From Parachlamydia sp. (lineage in GTDB: Bacteria; Chlamydiota; Chlamydiia; Chlamydiales; Parachlamydiaceae), in NCBI GenBank assembly GCA_021298935.1, contig JAJTHR010000310.1:1-9698 (forward strand): a stretch of 9,698 nt of DNA, read 5' to 3'. Positions 1 to 6,660 of this stretch are shown here, piece by piece. The notes below the pieces were generated by a model. The model saw nothing but the letters and a program-made list of their open reading frames with translations. It was not told the origin of the DNA and did no database searches. The first letter of the stretch is position 1. The number at the start of each line of letters is the position of its first letter. The position numbers and the translations under genes are program-made.

Positions 1-27
1 ATAAAGTTGGCTTGTCAGCGCTTCAGA

Positions 28-86
28 TTTAAAAGATCTTTTCGAAGTTGATATCTTTGAATATCAACAAGGAGAGATCTTTTAAA
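28..86. repeat. two-part inverted repeat / potential RNA hairpin
   Basis: An outer 12-bp perfect inverted repeat (TTTAAAAGATCT at 28-39, AGATCTTTTAAA at 75-86) encloses an inner 8-bp perfect one (GTTGATAT at 47-54, ATATCAAC at 61-68) with a 6-base loop. The internal loop on the 3' side (69-74) is AAGGAG, a good Shine-Dalgarno sequence. An ATG follows at 88, 13 bases on, and another at 113. There is no T-run after either arm, so a classical terminator is not supported. If transcribed rightward it would fold as a leader hairpin around a ribosome-binding site; as DNA it could be a dyad operator. The structure is seen directly; the role is inference. Confidence 0.6.
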
Positions 87-112
87 GATGAAGGTGATCA
101 CAAGTCAAATTT

Positions 113-346
113 ATGATTTTAATTTCGGGAAATGGTATAAAGAATGGCAAACCATGGTTCCTTGTAGAGGCCAAGTGTTCAGGTAATGGCAGCCCCTCAA
201 AATCCCTTTATTATTACCATGAGATGCTTCAAACAGAATGTGCGTTTCAGCTGGCGTTGGATTTAGATTATGTGGATCGCAATTGTTTTGAATTCAATCA
301 GCCGATCATTGTGCCGGCTAAAACTTTTCTTTCACAGCTCGTATAA
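113..346 (+). CDS. small uncharacterised protein (77 aa)
   Basis: I do not recognise this protein. It is 77 residues, mildly acidic, without a signal peptide or obvious membrane segment. It has an aromatic/Tyr-rich middle and a C-terminus ending PAKTFLSQLV. Its reality is supported by the stop codon (344-346) lying directly against a 9-bp-stem hairpin, as at a genuine gene end, and by no better gene on either strand here. The start is uncertain. The ATG at 113 has no good Shine-Dalgarno. A better-placed site (AAGGAG, 69-74) precedes an ATG at 88 in a different frame, which runs only 32 codons (88-186) before a stop. The real gene may begin at 88 with a frameshift (indel) joining the two frames, or 113 may be the true start. 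It could also be a chance ORF. Confidence 0.4.
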   Translation: MILISGNGIKNGKPWFLVEAKCSGNGSPSKSLYYYHEMLQTECAFQLALDLDYVDRNCFEFNQPIIVPAKTFLSQLV

Positions 347-373
347 CCTGCACGCCATGAAAAAGCGTGCAGG
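347..373. terminator. hairpin between convergent genes
   Basis: A perfect 9-bp inverted repeat (CCTGCACGC at 347-355, GCGTGCAGG at 365-373) with a 9-base loop begins at the base after the small ORF's stop codon. It lies 10 bases from the stop of the minus-strand M16-like gene. Position and GC-rich stem suggest a bidirectional terminator for the two converging genes. No T-tract follows the stem on either strand, so efficient intrinsic termination is doubtful. Confidence 0.5.
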
Positions 374-382
374 AGCGATGGA

Positions 383-2110
383 TTAATTTAACGGTGTGCG
401 CAAGTCAACGAAATCAGGCAAATCCAACAATAGCGGGAAGGTCGCAAGGCCATCACGTAAAGCGGAATCGCATTCATAGATCAATGAATTTTTACCAAAT
501 TTAAACTCGGAGCGGCGCTGATCATATTGGATCGCTTGCTTGCATTGAGAAACCTGCAAGTCATAAGTCAGCAGGATGTCATTTTTCATTTGAGCAAGGA
601 CCCCCTCCGCTTGAGAAAGGCCTGCCGCAAACGAAATTTCATTCAGGCTATTTTGATAAGCTGTTTCATGTTCTTTGATCAGCTCCTTTTTATCTTCTAA
701 GCTAATCTGCTCTTTTTCATAAGCTTCTTGGATTTGTGCAATGTTTTCATCAAGCTGTGTTTTCCAATGGTTTTTTTGGCAAACGAAGACATTTTGATTA
801 TAGATGCTATTGGCATTAGTCAGTTTATTGTCGCGCATTTGTGCATAGGGGGCTGTCAAATTCAAGAGCTCTTTATCAAGCTTATCAATCAGTTTTTGGT
901 AATGATTGCGGTACTGAATAAAATAGAGCTTTGATTGCACAAGAAACGCCATTTCTTCGATTGTAAGAATTTCAGAAAATTGACGCAGGCTTAGATCATA
1001 AAGATCAGCTAATAGAACAATGGAGGGTATGCTTCCGCCATTGACCATTTCCTGCAAGAATAAAGGACGTCTTTCATATGGGGTCAAAGTCTTATCCGAA
1101 CGGCTGCCTCGGTAAGCGTGCTGGAAGCCTTTTACCAAGTCTTCTTGTCTTTTCTCATATAAATAGTTGGGATCTTTGAGATAATCGCAGCTGAGGAAAT
1201 AAATTCCGGTAACAGTGGAAACTGTTGCAGCTGCTGCAATGGCTGGCATCAACACAGGAGCTAAGGGGATGGCTAAAACGAAGCTTCCAATCCCTGTAGC
1301 AGTTAAAAAAGCCCCAAGAGCATGTCCATTCGAGCTTTTGTTAATCCAATTGGGATTGTCTATCCAAATTTTGCCGTCAATCACGGAATGGTTTTGATTG
1401 TAGTGGATGTTGAGCAAGTGATCCGGATTGAGCTCGAATGATGTTTCATTCACTTCTTTATGCATCTGTTCGGCAAGCTTTAAATCGGCATCGTCAGCTT
1501 CCTGGCTGCCTGCTTCTCCAAATAGAGCGGCAGTGCTCTTCTCATCCGTCTCTGTATTTGTTTCTATCGTCAAGTGAATTAAAGATGGACGCATCCATTT
1601 TTGGTAATAAGCTTGTACTTCTTCGTAGGTGAGAGTAGCAATTTCTTCGCCTAAGGAGGAATCTGTTTCTTCAAAATGGTTGACAAGCCTCAGTCTGGCC
1701 GCTTCAATGGCGCTGATTTCCAAATTGCTTTTGAAAAGAGCTTGTCTGAATGCCTTTAAGGCATGGTCCATGTCCTGGCTTTCGTGAGAAGATAAGGGAA
1801 GGCGGACAGAATGCCCTCTCTCGTTGTTTTTCAATAAAGGGAGGGGGCTTAAATCGAACCCTAAATGCTGCAGCTCCTCGCTAACCTGAAAAGCGGCTTC
1901 ATGGGTCAGAAGCAATAAGGCGTCGTCATTAGCCGAGACAGGGTGAAAAAATTGCATATCAACAACAGAGTAGGGAGTTTCTGTATTTTTTCTTTCAAAT
2001 GTCAAGCCGTTTGGCATTTCAACTAATTGGCAATAGGCAGCAGGGGGGCAGGTTGTTAGGTTTAAGGCCATAAAAGCGGTCATTTTAAAGAGCGAGGATT
2101 TGGAATTCAT
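383..2110 (-). CDS. degenerate M16 (insulinase)-like membrane/exported protein
   Basis: This 575-aa protein opens with a probable Sec signal (residues 1-27: Lys near the N-terminus, hydrophobic core, AAYC before Gln28). Residues 31-185 read like an M16 peptidase half: an NGL start, alternating strand patterns, and the typical end of such a domain, LTYEEVQAYYQKW followed by MRPSLIHLTI (160-182). The zinc motif HxxEH (or inverted HxxEH) is absent, so proteolysis is unlikely. Residues about 264-307 form a long two-lobed hydrophobic stretch broken by prolines. The remaining 260 residues are largely helical, with a probable coiled-coil-like part (400-520). The start is supported by AAGGAA (2116-2121) five bases upstream. 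The gene follows plsB in the same direction, the place that ptr (CT806) has in C. trachomatis, but ptr is much longer. The family call rests on my reading of motifs, not on an alignment; an unrelated chlamydia-specific protein is possible. Confidence 0.5.
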   Translation of the reverse strand: MNSKSSLFKMTAFMALNLTTCPPAAYCQLVEMPNGLTFERKNTETPYSVVDMQFFHPVSANDDALLLLTHEAAFQVSEELQHLGFDLSPLPLLKNNERGHSVRLPLSSHESQDMDHALKAFRQALFKSNLEISAIEAARLRLVNHFEETDSSLGEEIATLTYEEVQAYYQKWMRPSLIHLTIETNTETDEKSTAALFGEAGSQEADDADLKLAEQMHKEVNETSFELNPDHLLNIHYNQNHSVIDGKIWIDNPNWINKSSNGHALGAFLTATGIGSFVLAIPLAPVLMPAIAAAATVSTVTGIYFLSCDYLKDPNYLYEKRQEDLVKGFQHAYRGSRSDKTLTPYERRPLFLQEMVNGGSIPSIVLLADLYDLSLRQFSEILTIEEMAFLVQSKLYFIQYRNHYQKLIDKLDKELLNLTAPYAQMRDNKLTNANSIYNQNVFVCQKNHWKTQLDENIAQIQEAYEKEQISLEDKKELIKEHETAYQNSLNEISFAAGLSQAEGVLAQMKNDILLTYDLQVSQCKQAIQYDQRRSEFKFGKNSLIYECDSALRDGLATFPLLLDLPDFVDLRTPLN

Positions 2111-2180
2111 AAAAGTTCCTTTTTATTTTGAACACGATCAAATTAGAATAAAATGATAAAGCAAAAATTAAGAATATTTA
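2111..2180 (-). promoter_or_regulatory. AT-rich upstream region of the M16-like gene
   Basis: These 70 very AT-rich bases lie between the 117-bp palindrome and the M16-like start codon. They hold its Shine-Dalgarno (AAGGAA on the minus strand, 2116-2121). They probably contain a promoter, but I see no convincing -35/-10 pair with normal spacing. Confidence 0.3.
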
Positions 2181-2297
2181 AACTCAACTTTGCACATTTT
2201 TTGGGCCCATCTTCGGAGAGAAGCTTCCTACAGCTAAATTACGCTGCAGTTTGCTTCTCTCTAGAATATAGGCCCAAAAAATGTACAAAATGGAGTT
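2181..2297. repeat. 117-bp imperfect palindrome downstream of plsB
   Basis: Outer arms of 27 bases (2181-2207 and 2271-2297) match as inverted repeats at 24 of 27 positions. They include an uninterrupted 14-base stretch ending TTTTTTGGGCC. Inner arms of 20 bases (2215-2234 and 2243-2262) match at 15 of 20, around an 8-base loop (2235-2242). In the minus-strand transcript two of the three outer mismatches become G-U pairs, so 26 of 27 would pair. The right arm overlaps the first two bases of the plsB stop triplet (2296-2298). It may end or stabilise the plsB mRNA, although no strong U-tract follows. Alternatively it is a MITE- or REP-like palindromic element; I see no clear target duplication. 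Confidence 0.7.
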
Positions 2298-3288
2298 AAG
2301 GAAATAAATGATAGTTTTTATGGACCATGGACCAAATGATTTCAGCCCGCTTGTCTCTTCTATCCTTTTTATTTAATTCTTCGCTGTAAGTGGTGGCTTC
2401 CCAATCAATTTCCTCGCCGATTGCCATGAAAACAGGGGAGTAGCGGGCCAATCTTTTTTCACCGATCTCTTTTTCTATTTGTTGCGGCGGCGGCATCAGG
2501 TCATATGTTTTTAAAGATAGCGGATAAAAATGAGTAGGGGTGTCGGCGTGGCTGGCGATCAGTCCAAAAAGTTCCAGGCTTTGCGGATCGAACGGAGCGA
2601 CATTAATGCGGCCATTTTCATTTTTGCGGTCCCTTCCTCCGCTTGGCGCTACATAGATGCATTTACCTCCCTCTTTCAAAAGCTGGCCCATTTTTTTGAT
2701 GGTGCGTTGATTGTGGAGAACTTTTTCGGCTTTTGCCTCAGGCGGGTAAGACATGTATTTTTTAGAAAAAATGCAAAGAAGATTTCTTCCAAGACTTAAG
2801 GGGACGGCAATGGGGTCTGTAATCACTCGGTGGCCGGCGATAAATATCATTTCGCTTGGAAGCCTGGCATCAATTTTCTCTAATAGTAAACTGATAATTT
2901 GAGGATCGGGCTCGGTTTGGTGATTGCTCAATAAAATGACGTTTTCCCCTCTTTCAAGCTGCTCAATCAAGTTCATCAGATTTTTTAGTCCAAGAACTTG
3001 GGAGAAATTGAAGTCGATTAAAGGGCGGATGAAGTCCAAACCAAATTGATATAAATCAAACGGTTTTCGAATGGCTGTATGATAAATCTCAAAAGGATAG
3101 GGATTTCTAACCTGGTCTGCAACAAGCTCAATCAGCGATTGAAAAAGGGTGTCTGCAACTTCCGGCGCACATGAGTGGCGGGTCTCCTGCATGTAACTTG
3201 AGTGAAAGTCATGCAAAGTCTTTTTTAAAGAGGGAGAAAAAAAGCCCTCACGGACATAAGGGAGAAGTCCAGGAAGGTCTTGGGGCAT
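2296..3288 (-). CDS. plsB: glycerol-3-phosphate acyltransferase, plastid-like
   Basis: This protein transfers an acyl chain, in this family from acyl-ACP, to position 1 of glycerol-3-phosphate, the first step of phospholipid synthesis. With the start used here it has 330 residues. The H(x4)D acyltransferase motif is NHQTEPD (His123, Asp128). Downstream are GHRVITDP (152-159), SLGRNLLCIFSKK (165-177), APSGGRDR (214-221), and a run resembling HIYPLAL...MPPP of chloroplast GPAT (253-268). These mark the soluble plastid/chlamydial family, not E. coli PlsB. No membrane segment is seen. The start at 3288 is preferred over an in-frame ATG at 3342 because GAGGTG lies seven bases before it and the longer version would overlap rng by 50 bases. 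rng ends four bases upstream, so the two are surely co-transcribed. Confidence 0.93.
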   Translation of the reverse strand: MPQDLPGLLPYVREGFFSPSLKKTLHDFHSSYMQETRHSCAPEVADTLFQSLIELVADQVRNPYPFEIYHTAIRKPFDLYQFGLDFIRPLIDFNFSQVLGLKNLMNLIEQLERGENVILLSNHQTEPDPQIISLLLEKIDARLPSEMIFIAGHRVITDPIAVPLSLGRNLLCIFSKKYMSYPPEAKAEKVLHNQRTIKKMGQLLKEGGKCIYVAPSGGRDRKNENGRINVAPFDPQSLELFGLIASHADTPTHFYPLSLKTYDLMPPPQQIEKEIGEKRLARYSPVFMAIGEEIDWEATTYSEELNKKDRRDKRAEIIWSMVHKNYHLFP

Positions 3289-3292
3289 GCCG

Positions 3293-4831
3293 CTACACCT
3301 CGACCCGCTTATTTGTAATCGCTGAATGAAAATGATACTCATTCAGATGCAGACGATCATCTGTCTCATAAGTCAGTTGGGCATTCATTTCGGCCGCAAG
3401 CTTTGTCAGATATTGCTTATCAATGATATTGAGATACCGATCCAATTCAGGATGAATGATCAGCTTAATAGCGAACAGCTCATGGCAGCCAATGATTTTT
3501 TTAAAGGCTCTTTCAATTTCAATGGAGGCGCTTTCATGCGATTTAATGACCCCGCTTGCATGGCAGTAAGGACACCCTGTGAAAATGGTTTGCATCAGCG
3601 ATCCCCGGTTTCGTTGCCGAGTCATCTCGACAAGACCGAATTCACTCATTCCAAGGATCGTGCATTTGGCAGAGTCGTCTTTCATGCAGTCTTTCAGGCG
3701 CTCAAGGACGCGGCGCTGGTTTTTTCGCAAGCGCATGTCGATGAAATCGCATATAATCAAGCCCCCGATATTACGCAGACGTAGCTGCCTGGCAATCTCT
3801 TCGGCAGCTTCCAGATTAATCCTAACGAGCGATTCCTCGACATCTGATTTACTCCCGCTGCTGCGCCCTGAGTTGACGTCGATCGTATGCATGGCCTCTG
3901 TCCTGTCAAAGAAAAGGTAGCCTCCGCTTGGAAGCCAAATCTTTCTGCGCAGCGTCTTTTCAATTTCTCTTTCAACATTGAAACGCTCAAACATAGGGAT
4001 TTTATCCCTGTAATATTCAATGCGCAAAGGGTGTTCGTCCGCATAGCGGCTATACAGTCTTTTGCAGTTCTGATAGGTGGCATAATCATCGATCAAAAGA
4101 CGGTCGTATTTTTTATCGATGGCTGTAATAACTGCCTTTTTAATCAAATCCGATTCAGCATAAAGAAGCGTGGGTTCGCTGGCCTTTTTGAAATTTTCCA
4201 TGATGTTTTGCCAGTTATGCAAAAGATCATGCGCTTCGGCAATCAGCATTTCCTGCGTGGCGGAGGCGCTAGCTGTGCGGCAGATGAGACCCATGTCTTG
4301 GGGCATCTCGAAGGCCCGGATTAGTTTTTTGAGTCTTTCACGGGCGGCCCGGTCCTCAATCTTTCTCGAAACTCCGCGATGTGAAGAATTGGGGAGAAGG
4401 ACAAGGTAGCGGCCTGCAATGGAAATATTGGAGGTGAGGCGCGCCCCTTTAGAACCGATCGGTTCCTTGACAACCTGCACTAAAACAGCCTGATCCTGTT
4501 TCATCACCTGTTCAATGTCAAGCTGCTGCTTTTCCTTTTCATTCAATGCCTTGATGTCATAATCAAGGTCGAAATCCATATCAAAAAGCTGTTCGAATTT
4601 TTTTGTATTCTCAATAATATCCGAGATATGGATAAAACCATTTTCCCCTTCATTGATGTCGATGAAGGCAGACTGAATATTATGGAGGATGTTTCTGACG
4701 CGTCCTCTGTAAACATTGCCTGTGAGCTGCCTTTCTTTTTTTCGTTCGACGATCAAGTCTCGCAGGTCGCCATTTTTTAAGAGGGCATAGCGAATTTCTT
4801 TGGATTCAATATTGAGTAAAATTTCTTGCAT
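3293..4831 (-). CDS. rng: ribonuclease E/G family endoribonuclease
   Basis: This enzyme cleaves single-stranded AU-rich RNA in rRNA maturation and mRNA decay. At 512 residues it has the length of RNase G (CafA), without the long C-terminal scaffold of RNase E. An S1 RNA-binding domain spans about residues 35-120 (GNVYRGRVRNIL, AFIDIN, NGFIHISDI). The DNase I-like catalytic part has IDVNSGR (Asp318) and ICDFIDMR (Asp362, Asp365), the expected metal ligands. The zinc-link motif appears as CPYC (420-423), which in the family joins subunits. It is the first gene of an rng-plsB pair. The upstream AGG is a weak ribosome-binding site just before the ATG at 4831. C. trachomatis has the same pair (cafE-plsB). 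Confidence 0.95.
   Translation of the reverse strand: MQEILLNIESKEIRYALLKNGDLRDLIVERKKERQLTGNVYRGRVRNILHNIQSAFIDINEGENGFIHISDIIENTKKFEQLFDMDFDLDYDIKALNEKEKQQLDIEQVMKQDQAVLVQVVKEPIGSKGARLTSNISIAGRYLVLLPNSSHRGVSRKIEDRAARERLKKLIRAFEMPQDMGLICRTASASATQEMLIAEAHDLLHNWQNIMENFKKASEPTLLYAESDLIKKAVITAIDKKYDRLLIDDYATYQNCKRLYSRYADEHPLRIEYYRDKIPMFERFNVEREIEKTLRRKIWLPSGGYLFFDRTEAMHTIDVNSGRSSGSKSDVEESLVRINLEAAEEIARQLRLRNIGGLIICDFIDMRLRKNQRRVLERLKDCMKDDSAKCTILGMSEFGLVEMTRQRNRGSLMQTIFTGCPYCHASGVIKSHESASIEIERAFKKIIGCHELFAIKLIIHPELDRYLNIIDKQYLTKLAAEMNAQLTYETDDRLHLNEYHFHSAITNKRVEV
3296..3301 (-). promoter_or_regulatory. Shine-Dalgarno deciding the plsB start
   Basis: The minus strand reads GAGGTG, then seven bases, then the ATG at 3288. 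The motif lies inside the last codons of rng, whose TAG stop (3293-3295) falls in the spacer. This implies translational coupling and fixes the shorter plsB start. Confidence 0.7.
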
Positions 4832-4862
4832 GAGGGCCTAAAAATATAAAAATAATAAATCT

Positions 4863-4891
4863 ATAATAGGTTAATGAGGGGTTCTTTTCCA
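4863..4891 (-). promoter_or_regulatory. candidate promoter for rng-plsB
   Basis: On the minus strand TATTAT (plus 4863-4868, 5/6 match to TATAAT) lies 17 bases downstream of TGGAAA (plus 4886-4891, 4/6 match to TTGACA). Transcription would start near 4855, giving a leader of about 24 bases that is almost wholly A/T. A small dyad (GGTT plus TTTT at 4880-4888, AAAAAACC at 4893-4900) overlaps the -35 side. Confidence 0.35.
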
Positions 4892-4918
4892 GAAAAAACC
4901 ATTTTCCCGGAGAATTGA

Positions 4919-4948
4919 TTGGCAAAAAAACTATTTTTCAATTAAAAT
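4919..4948 (+). promoter_or_regulatory. candidate sigma-70-type promoter for DUF177-rpmF-plsX
   Basis: TTGGCA (4919-4924, 5/6 match to TTGACA) and TAAAAT (4943-4948, 5/6 match to TATAAT) are separated by 18 bases rich in A/T. A start near 4955 would leave about 26 leader bases before the ATG at 4981. No other good promoter is seen before plsX, so the three genes probably share it. Confidence 0.5.
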
Positions 4949-4980
4949 AACTTCCACTCTATTTTAAATTATTGATTCTT

Positions 4981-5460
4981 ATGGAAGATGAATTCAAGAT
5001 TTTTGTTGATCAATTACATGATGGGCATGAAAAACTCATTCAGGAAACGTATCCGCCCTCCTTTCTGAATATTCATGAAAAAGATCTTGATTTCAAAAAA
5101 AATATTGAGCTTGACGGAGTGGCTTATACGGCTGAAAAGGAGCTTATTTTAAACTGGAACATCGCGGCCGAGGCTCTGGTCGCTTGCGCGATCTGCAATG
5201 AAAAAGTTCCGGTTGATATTCAGCTTAAAAATGTCTATCATACAGTTCCCCTGGAAGAAATCAAGGGAGCAGTATATAATTTTAAAGAACTCTTGCGTGA
5301 AACGATATTGATTGAAGTTCCTGCCTTTGCCGAATGCAATGAAGGTAACTGTCCGAGAAGGCAAGAAGTTGTAAAATATTTAAAAGAACCTTCCCAAAAC
5401 GAAGAGGGCGATGATGGCTATCAGCCATTTGCCGATCTTGATTGGGGACCAAAAAGTTAA
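4981..5460 (+). CDS. DUF177/YceD family protein (CT809-like)
   Basis: A 159-residue acidic soluble protein of the YceD/DUF177 family. Bacterial and plastid members are linked to 23S rRNA accumulation and lie beside rpmF. Visible signs are the first cysteine pair CAIC (69-72), a second pair in ECNEGNCP (Cys119, Cys124), and the closing QPFADLDW (148-155), equivalent to the family's C-terminal PxFAxL element. The paired cysteines could bind zinc. I chose the ATG at 4981; a TTG at 4972 would add three residues and has no better ribosome-binding site. Neither start has a clear Shine-Dalgarno. The gene lies 22 bases before rpmF, as in E. coli yceD-rpmF and chlamydial CT809-CT810. Confidence 0.85.
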   Translation: MEDEFKIFVDQLHDGHEKLIQETYPPSFLNIHEKDLDFKKNIELDGVAYTAEKELILNWNIAAEALVACAICNEKVPVDIQLKNVYHTVPLEEIKGAVYNFKELLRETILIEVPAFAECNEGNCPRRQEVVKYLKEPSQNEEGDDGYQPFADLDWGPKS

Positions 5461-5468
5461 TTTGATTT

Positions 5469-5473
5469 AGGAG
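5469..5473 (+). promoter_or_regulatory. rpmF ribosome-binding site
   Basis: AGGAG lies nine bases before the rpmF ATG at 5483, in the 22-base gap after the DUF177 stop codon. It is the clearest Shine-Dalgarno of this three-gene operon and fits strong ribosomal-protein expression. Confidence 0.75.
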
Positions 5474-5482
5474 AATAATCCC

Positions 5483-5662
5483 ATGGCAGTGCCACGTAAT
5501 CGCTTGTCCAATGCACGTAAAAATTCCAAGCGTGCTCACCACGCGAAAAAACCAAAAATTTTATCCGTTTGCTTGAACTGCAAGCTTCCCCGCCGCCCTC
5601 ATTGTGCGTGTCAAGCCTGTGGAGCATATGGTAACACCCTTCCTGCGCAGCAGCAATCTTAA
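5483..5662 (+). CDS. rpmF: 50S ribosomal protein L32
   Basis: A 59-residue basic protein of the large ribosomal subunit. It begins [20 protein letters not shown], the classic L32 N-terminus (MAVPKxxxSxxRxxxRRxH). It keeps a zinc-ribbon arrangement, Cys30-x2-Cys33 and Cys43-x2-Cys46, so it is the zinc-binding (C+) form. An extra cysteine is at 41. It sits between the YceD-like gene and plsX, a widely conserved order, and is the second gene of the operon. Confidence 0.97.
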   Translation: MAVPRNRLSNARKNSKRAHHAKKPKILSVCLNCKLPRRPHCACQACGAYGNTLPAQQQS

Positions 5663-5673
5663 TACCGATTCCC

Positions 5674-6660
5674 TTGCGTATCGGGGTTGATTTGATGGGG
5701 AGCGAAAGCCCCCCATCCGCACTTTTTGATGCAATCCCTCTAGCAGTCCAGCAATTTCCTGCCTTACAACTTATTATTTTTGCTACCCTCCCCATCATGC
5801 AGCAATTGCATGAGTGGAGCAGCGCTTTTCCCTCTCAAATCTGGGAATCCGTCCAATTTTGTCCCGTTTTGGAAGCGATTGAGATGGAAGACGATCCATT
5901 AGTGGCTTTTCGGAATAAAAAAAATTCTTCGATGGCAGCCGGCCTGACAATGTTGAAGAAAAGGCAACTGGATGGCTTTATTACAGCCGGCAACACAGGC
6001 GCGTTGATTGCCGGTGCTGTTGTCTCACTCCCTAAGCTGCCAGGCATTAAGCGCCCGGCGTTGCTGACCAATTTACCGACCGAACAAGGGGATTTGGCTG
6101 TCATTGATGTAGGGGGGAGTGTCGCTTGCAAGGCCGAGCATCTCCTTCAATTTGCTGCGATGGGGGCAGCCTATCAAAGGTGTTGCCGCGGGATTGCCCT
6201 GCCGCGCGTCGGACTGCTCAACATTGGGGTCGAATCCAAAAAAGGAACAGCCGAACTGCAAAAGGCCTACCAGTTGCTTCAGCGGCATGCGTCCCGCTTC
6301 CATTTTGTCGGCAATATCGAGGGGAGGGAGGGTTTCCAAGGTCATGTCGATGTGCTGGTGACCGACGGATTTACAGGCAACGTTTTGCTTAAGACAGCGG
6401 AAGGAGTATCCCTTTTTCTATTATCGCAGCTCAAACAAGCGATCCAGGAACTGCCTGGTCAGCAGCAGGAAGCTGTATTCAGACGTTTAAAGGATCAGTT
6501 TGATTATGAGGAGTATTCGGGAGCAATCATTTGCGGAGTGGATGGAGTTGTGGTGAAGTGCCATGGCAAATCCACTGCAAGGGCTTTTTTGAATGGCATT
6601 AAAGGAGCTGTCAAACTGGTAGGAAGCGGCTTTATTTCCCAGCTAAAAGGGCAACTTTAA
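5674..6660 (+). CDS. plsX: phosphate acyltransferase PlsX
   Basis: PlsX converts acyl-ACP to acyl-phosphate, the donor used by PlsY. At 328 residues it has normal length. Landmarks are the N-terminal [10 protein letters not shown] (family IALDAMGGD), [11 protein letters not shown] (104-114), [10 protein letters not shown] (127-136), IDVGG (144-148), [11 protein letters not shown] (181-191), GNIEGR (213-218), [19 protein letters not shown] (226-244) and KCHGKS (295-300). The start is TTG; no ATG or GTG lies in frame between the rpmF stop, 11 bases away, and the conserved N-terminus. No Shine-Dalgarno is visible, so translation may depend on ribosomes leaving rpmF. Both PlsX and a PlsB-type GPAT are encoded here; PlsY is not in the window. 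The 3' end overlaps the convergent DUF374 gene by 18 bases. Confidence 0.96.
   Translation: MRIGVDLMGSESPPSALFDAIPLAVQQFPALQLIIFATLPIMQQLHEWSSAFPSQIWESVQFCPVLEAIEMEDDPLVAFRNKKNSSMAAGLTMLKKRQLDGFITAGNTGALIAGAVVSLPKLPGIKRPALLTNLPTEQGDLAVIDVGGSVACKAEHLLQFAAMGAAYQRCCRGIALPRVGLLNIGVESKKGTAELQKAYQLLQRHASRFHFVGNIEGREGFQGHVDVLVTDGFTGNVLLKTAEGVSLFLLSQLKQAIQELPGQQQEAVFRRLKDQFDYEEYSGAIICGVDGVVVKCHGKSTARAFLNGIKGAVKLVGSGFISQLKGQL

Noticed and set aside
383..2110. Active M16 metalloprotease
   Set aside because: No HxxEH or HxxxEH zinc motif is found anywhere in the protein, so I call it only M16-like.
3289..3342. Longer plsB form starting at 3342
   Set aside because: It would overlap rng by 50 bases and lacks a Shine-Dalgarno, whereas the ATG at 3288 has GAGGTG seven bases upstream and starts where the family similarity begins.
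3326..4324. Long plus-strand open frames (3326-3784, 3579-3920, 3887-4324) inside rng
   Set aside because: They lie antisense to a clearly recognised RNase E/G gene, show no family motifs or ribosome-binding sites, and follow from its codon use.
4862..4867. Perfect TATAAT on the plus strand as a promoter for the DUF177 operon
   Set aside because: No -35 lies at suitable spacing and the leader would exceed 100 bases; the pair at 4919-4948 fits better.
5149..6392. Antisense and out-of-frame ORFs across the DUF177-rpmF-plsX operon
   Set aside because: They overlap three recognised genes and show no independent coding signs.
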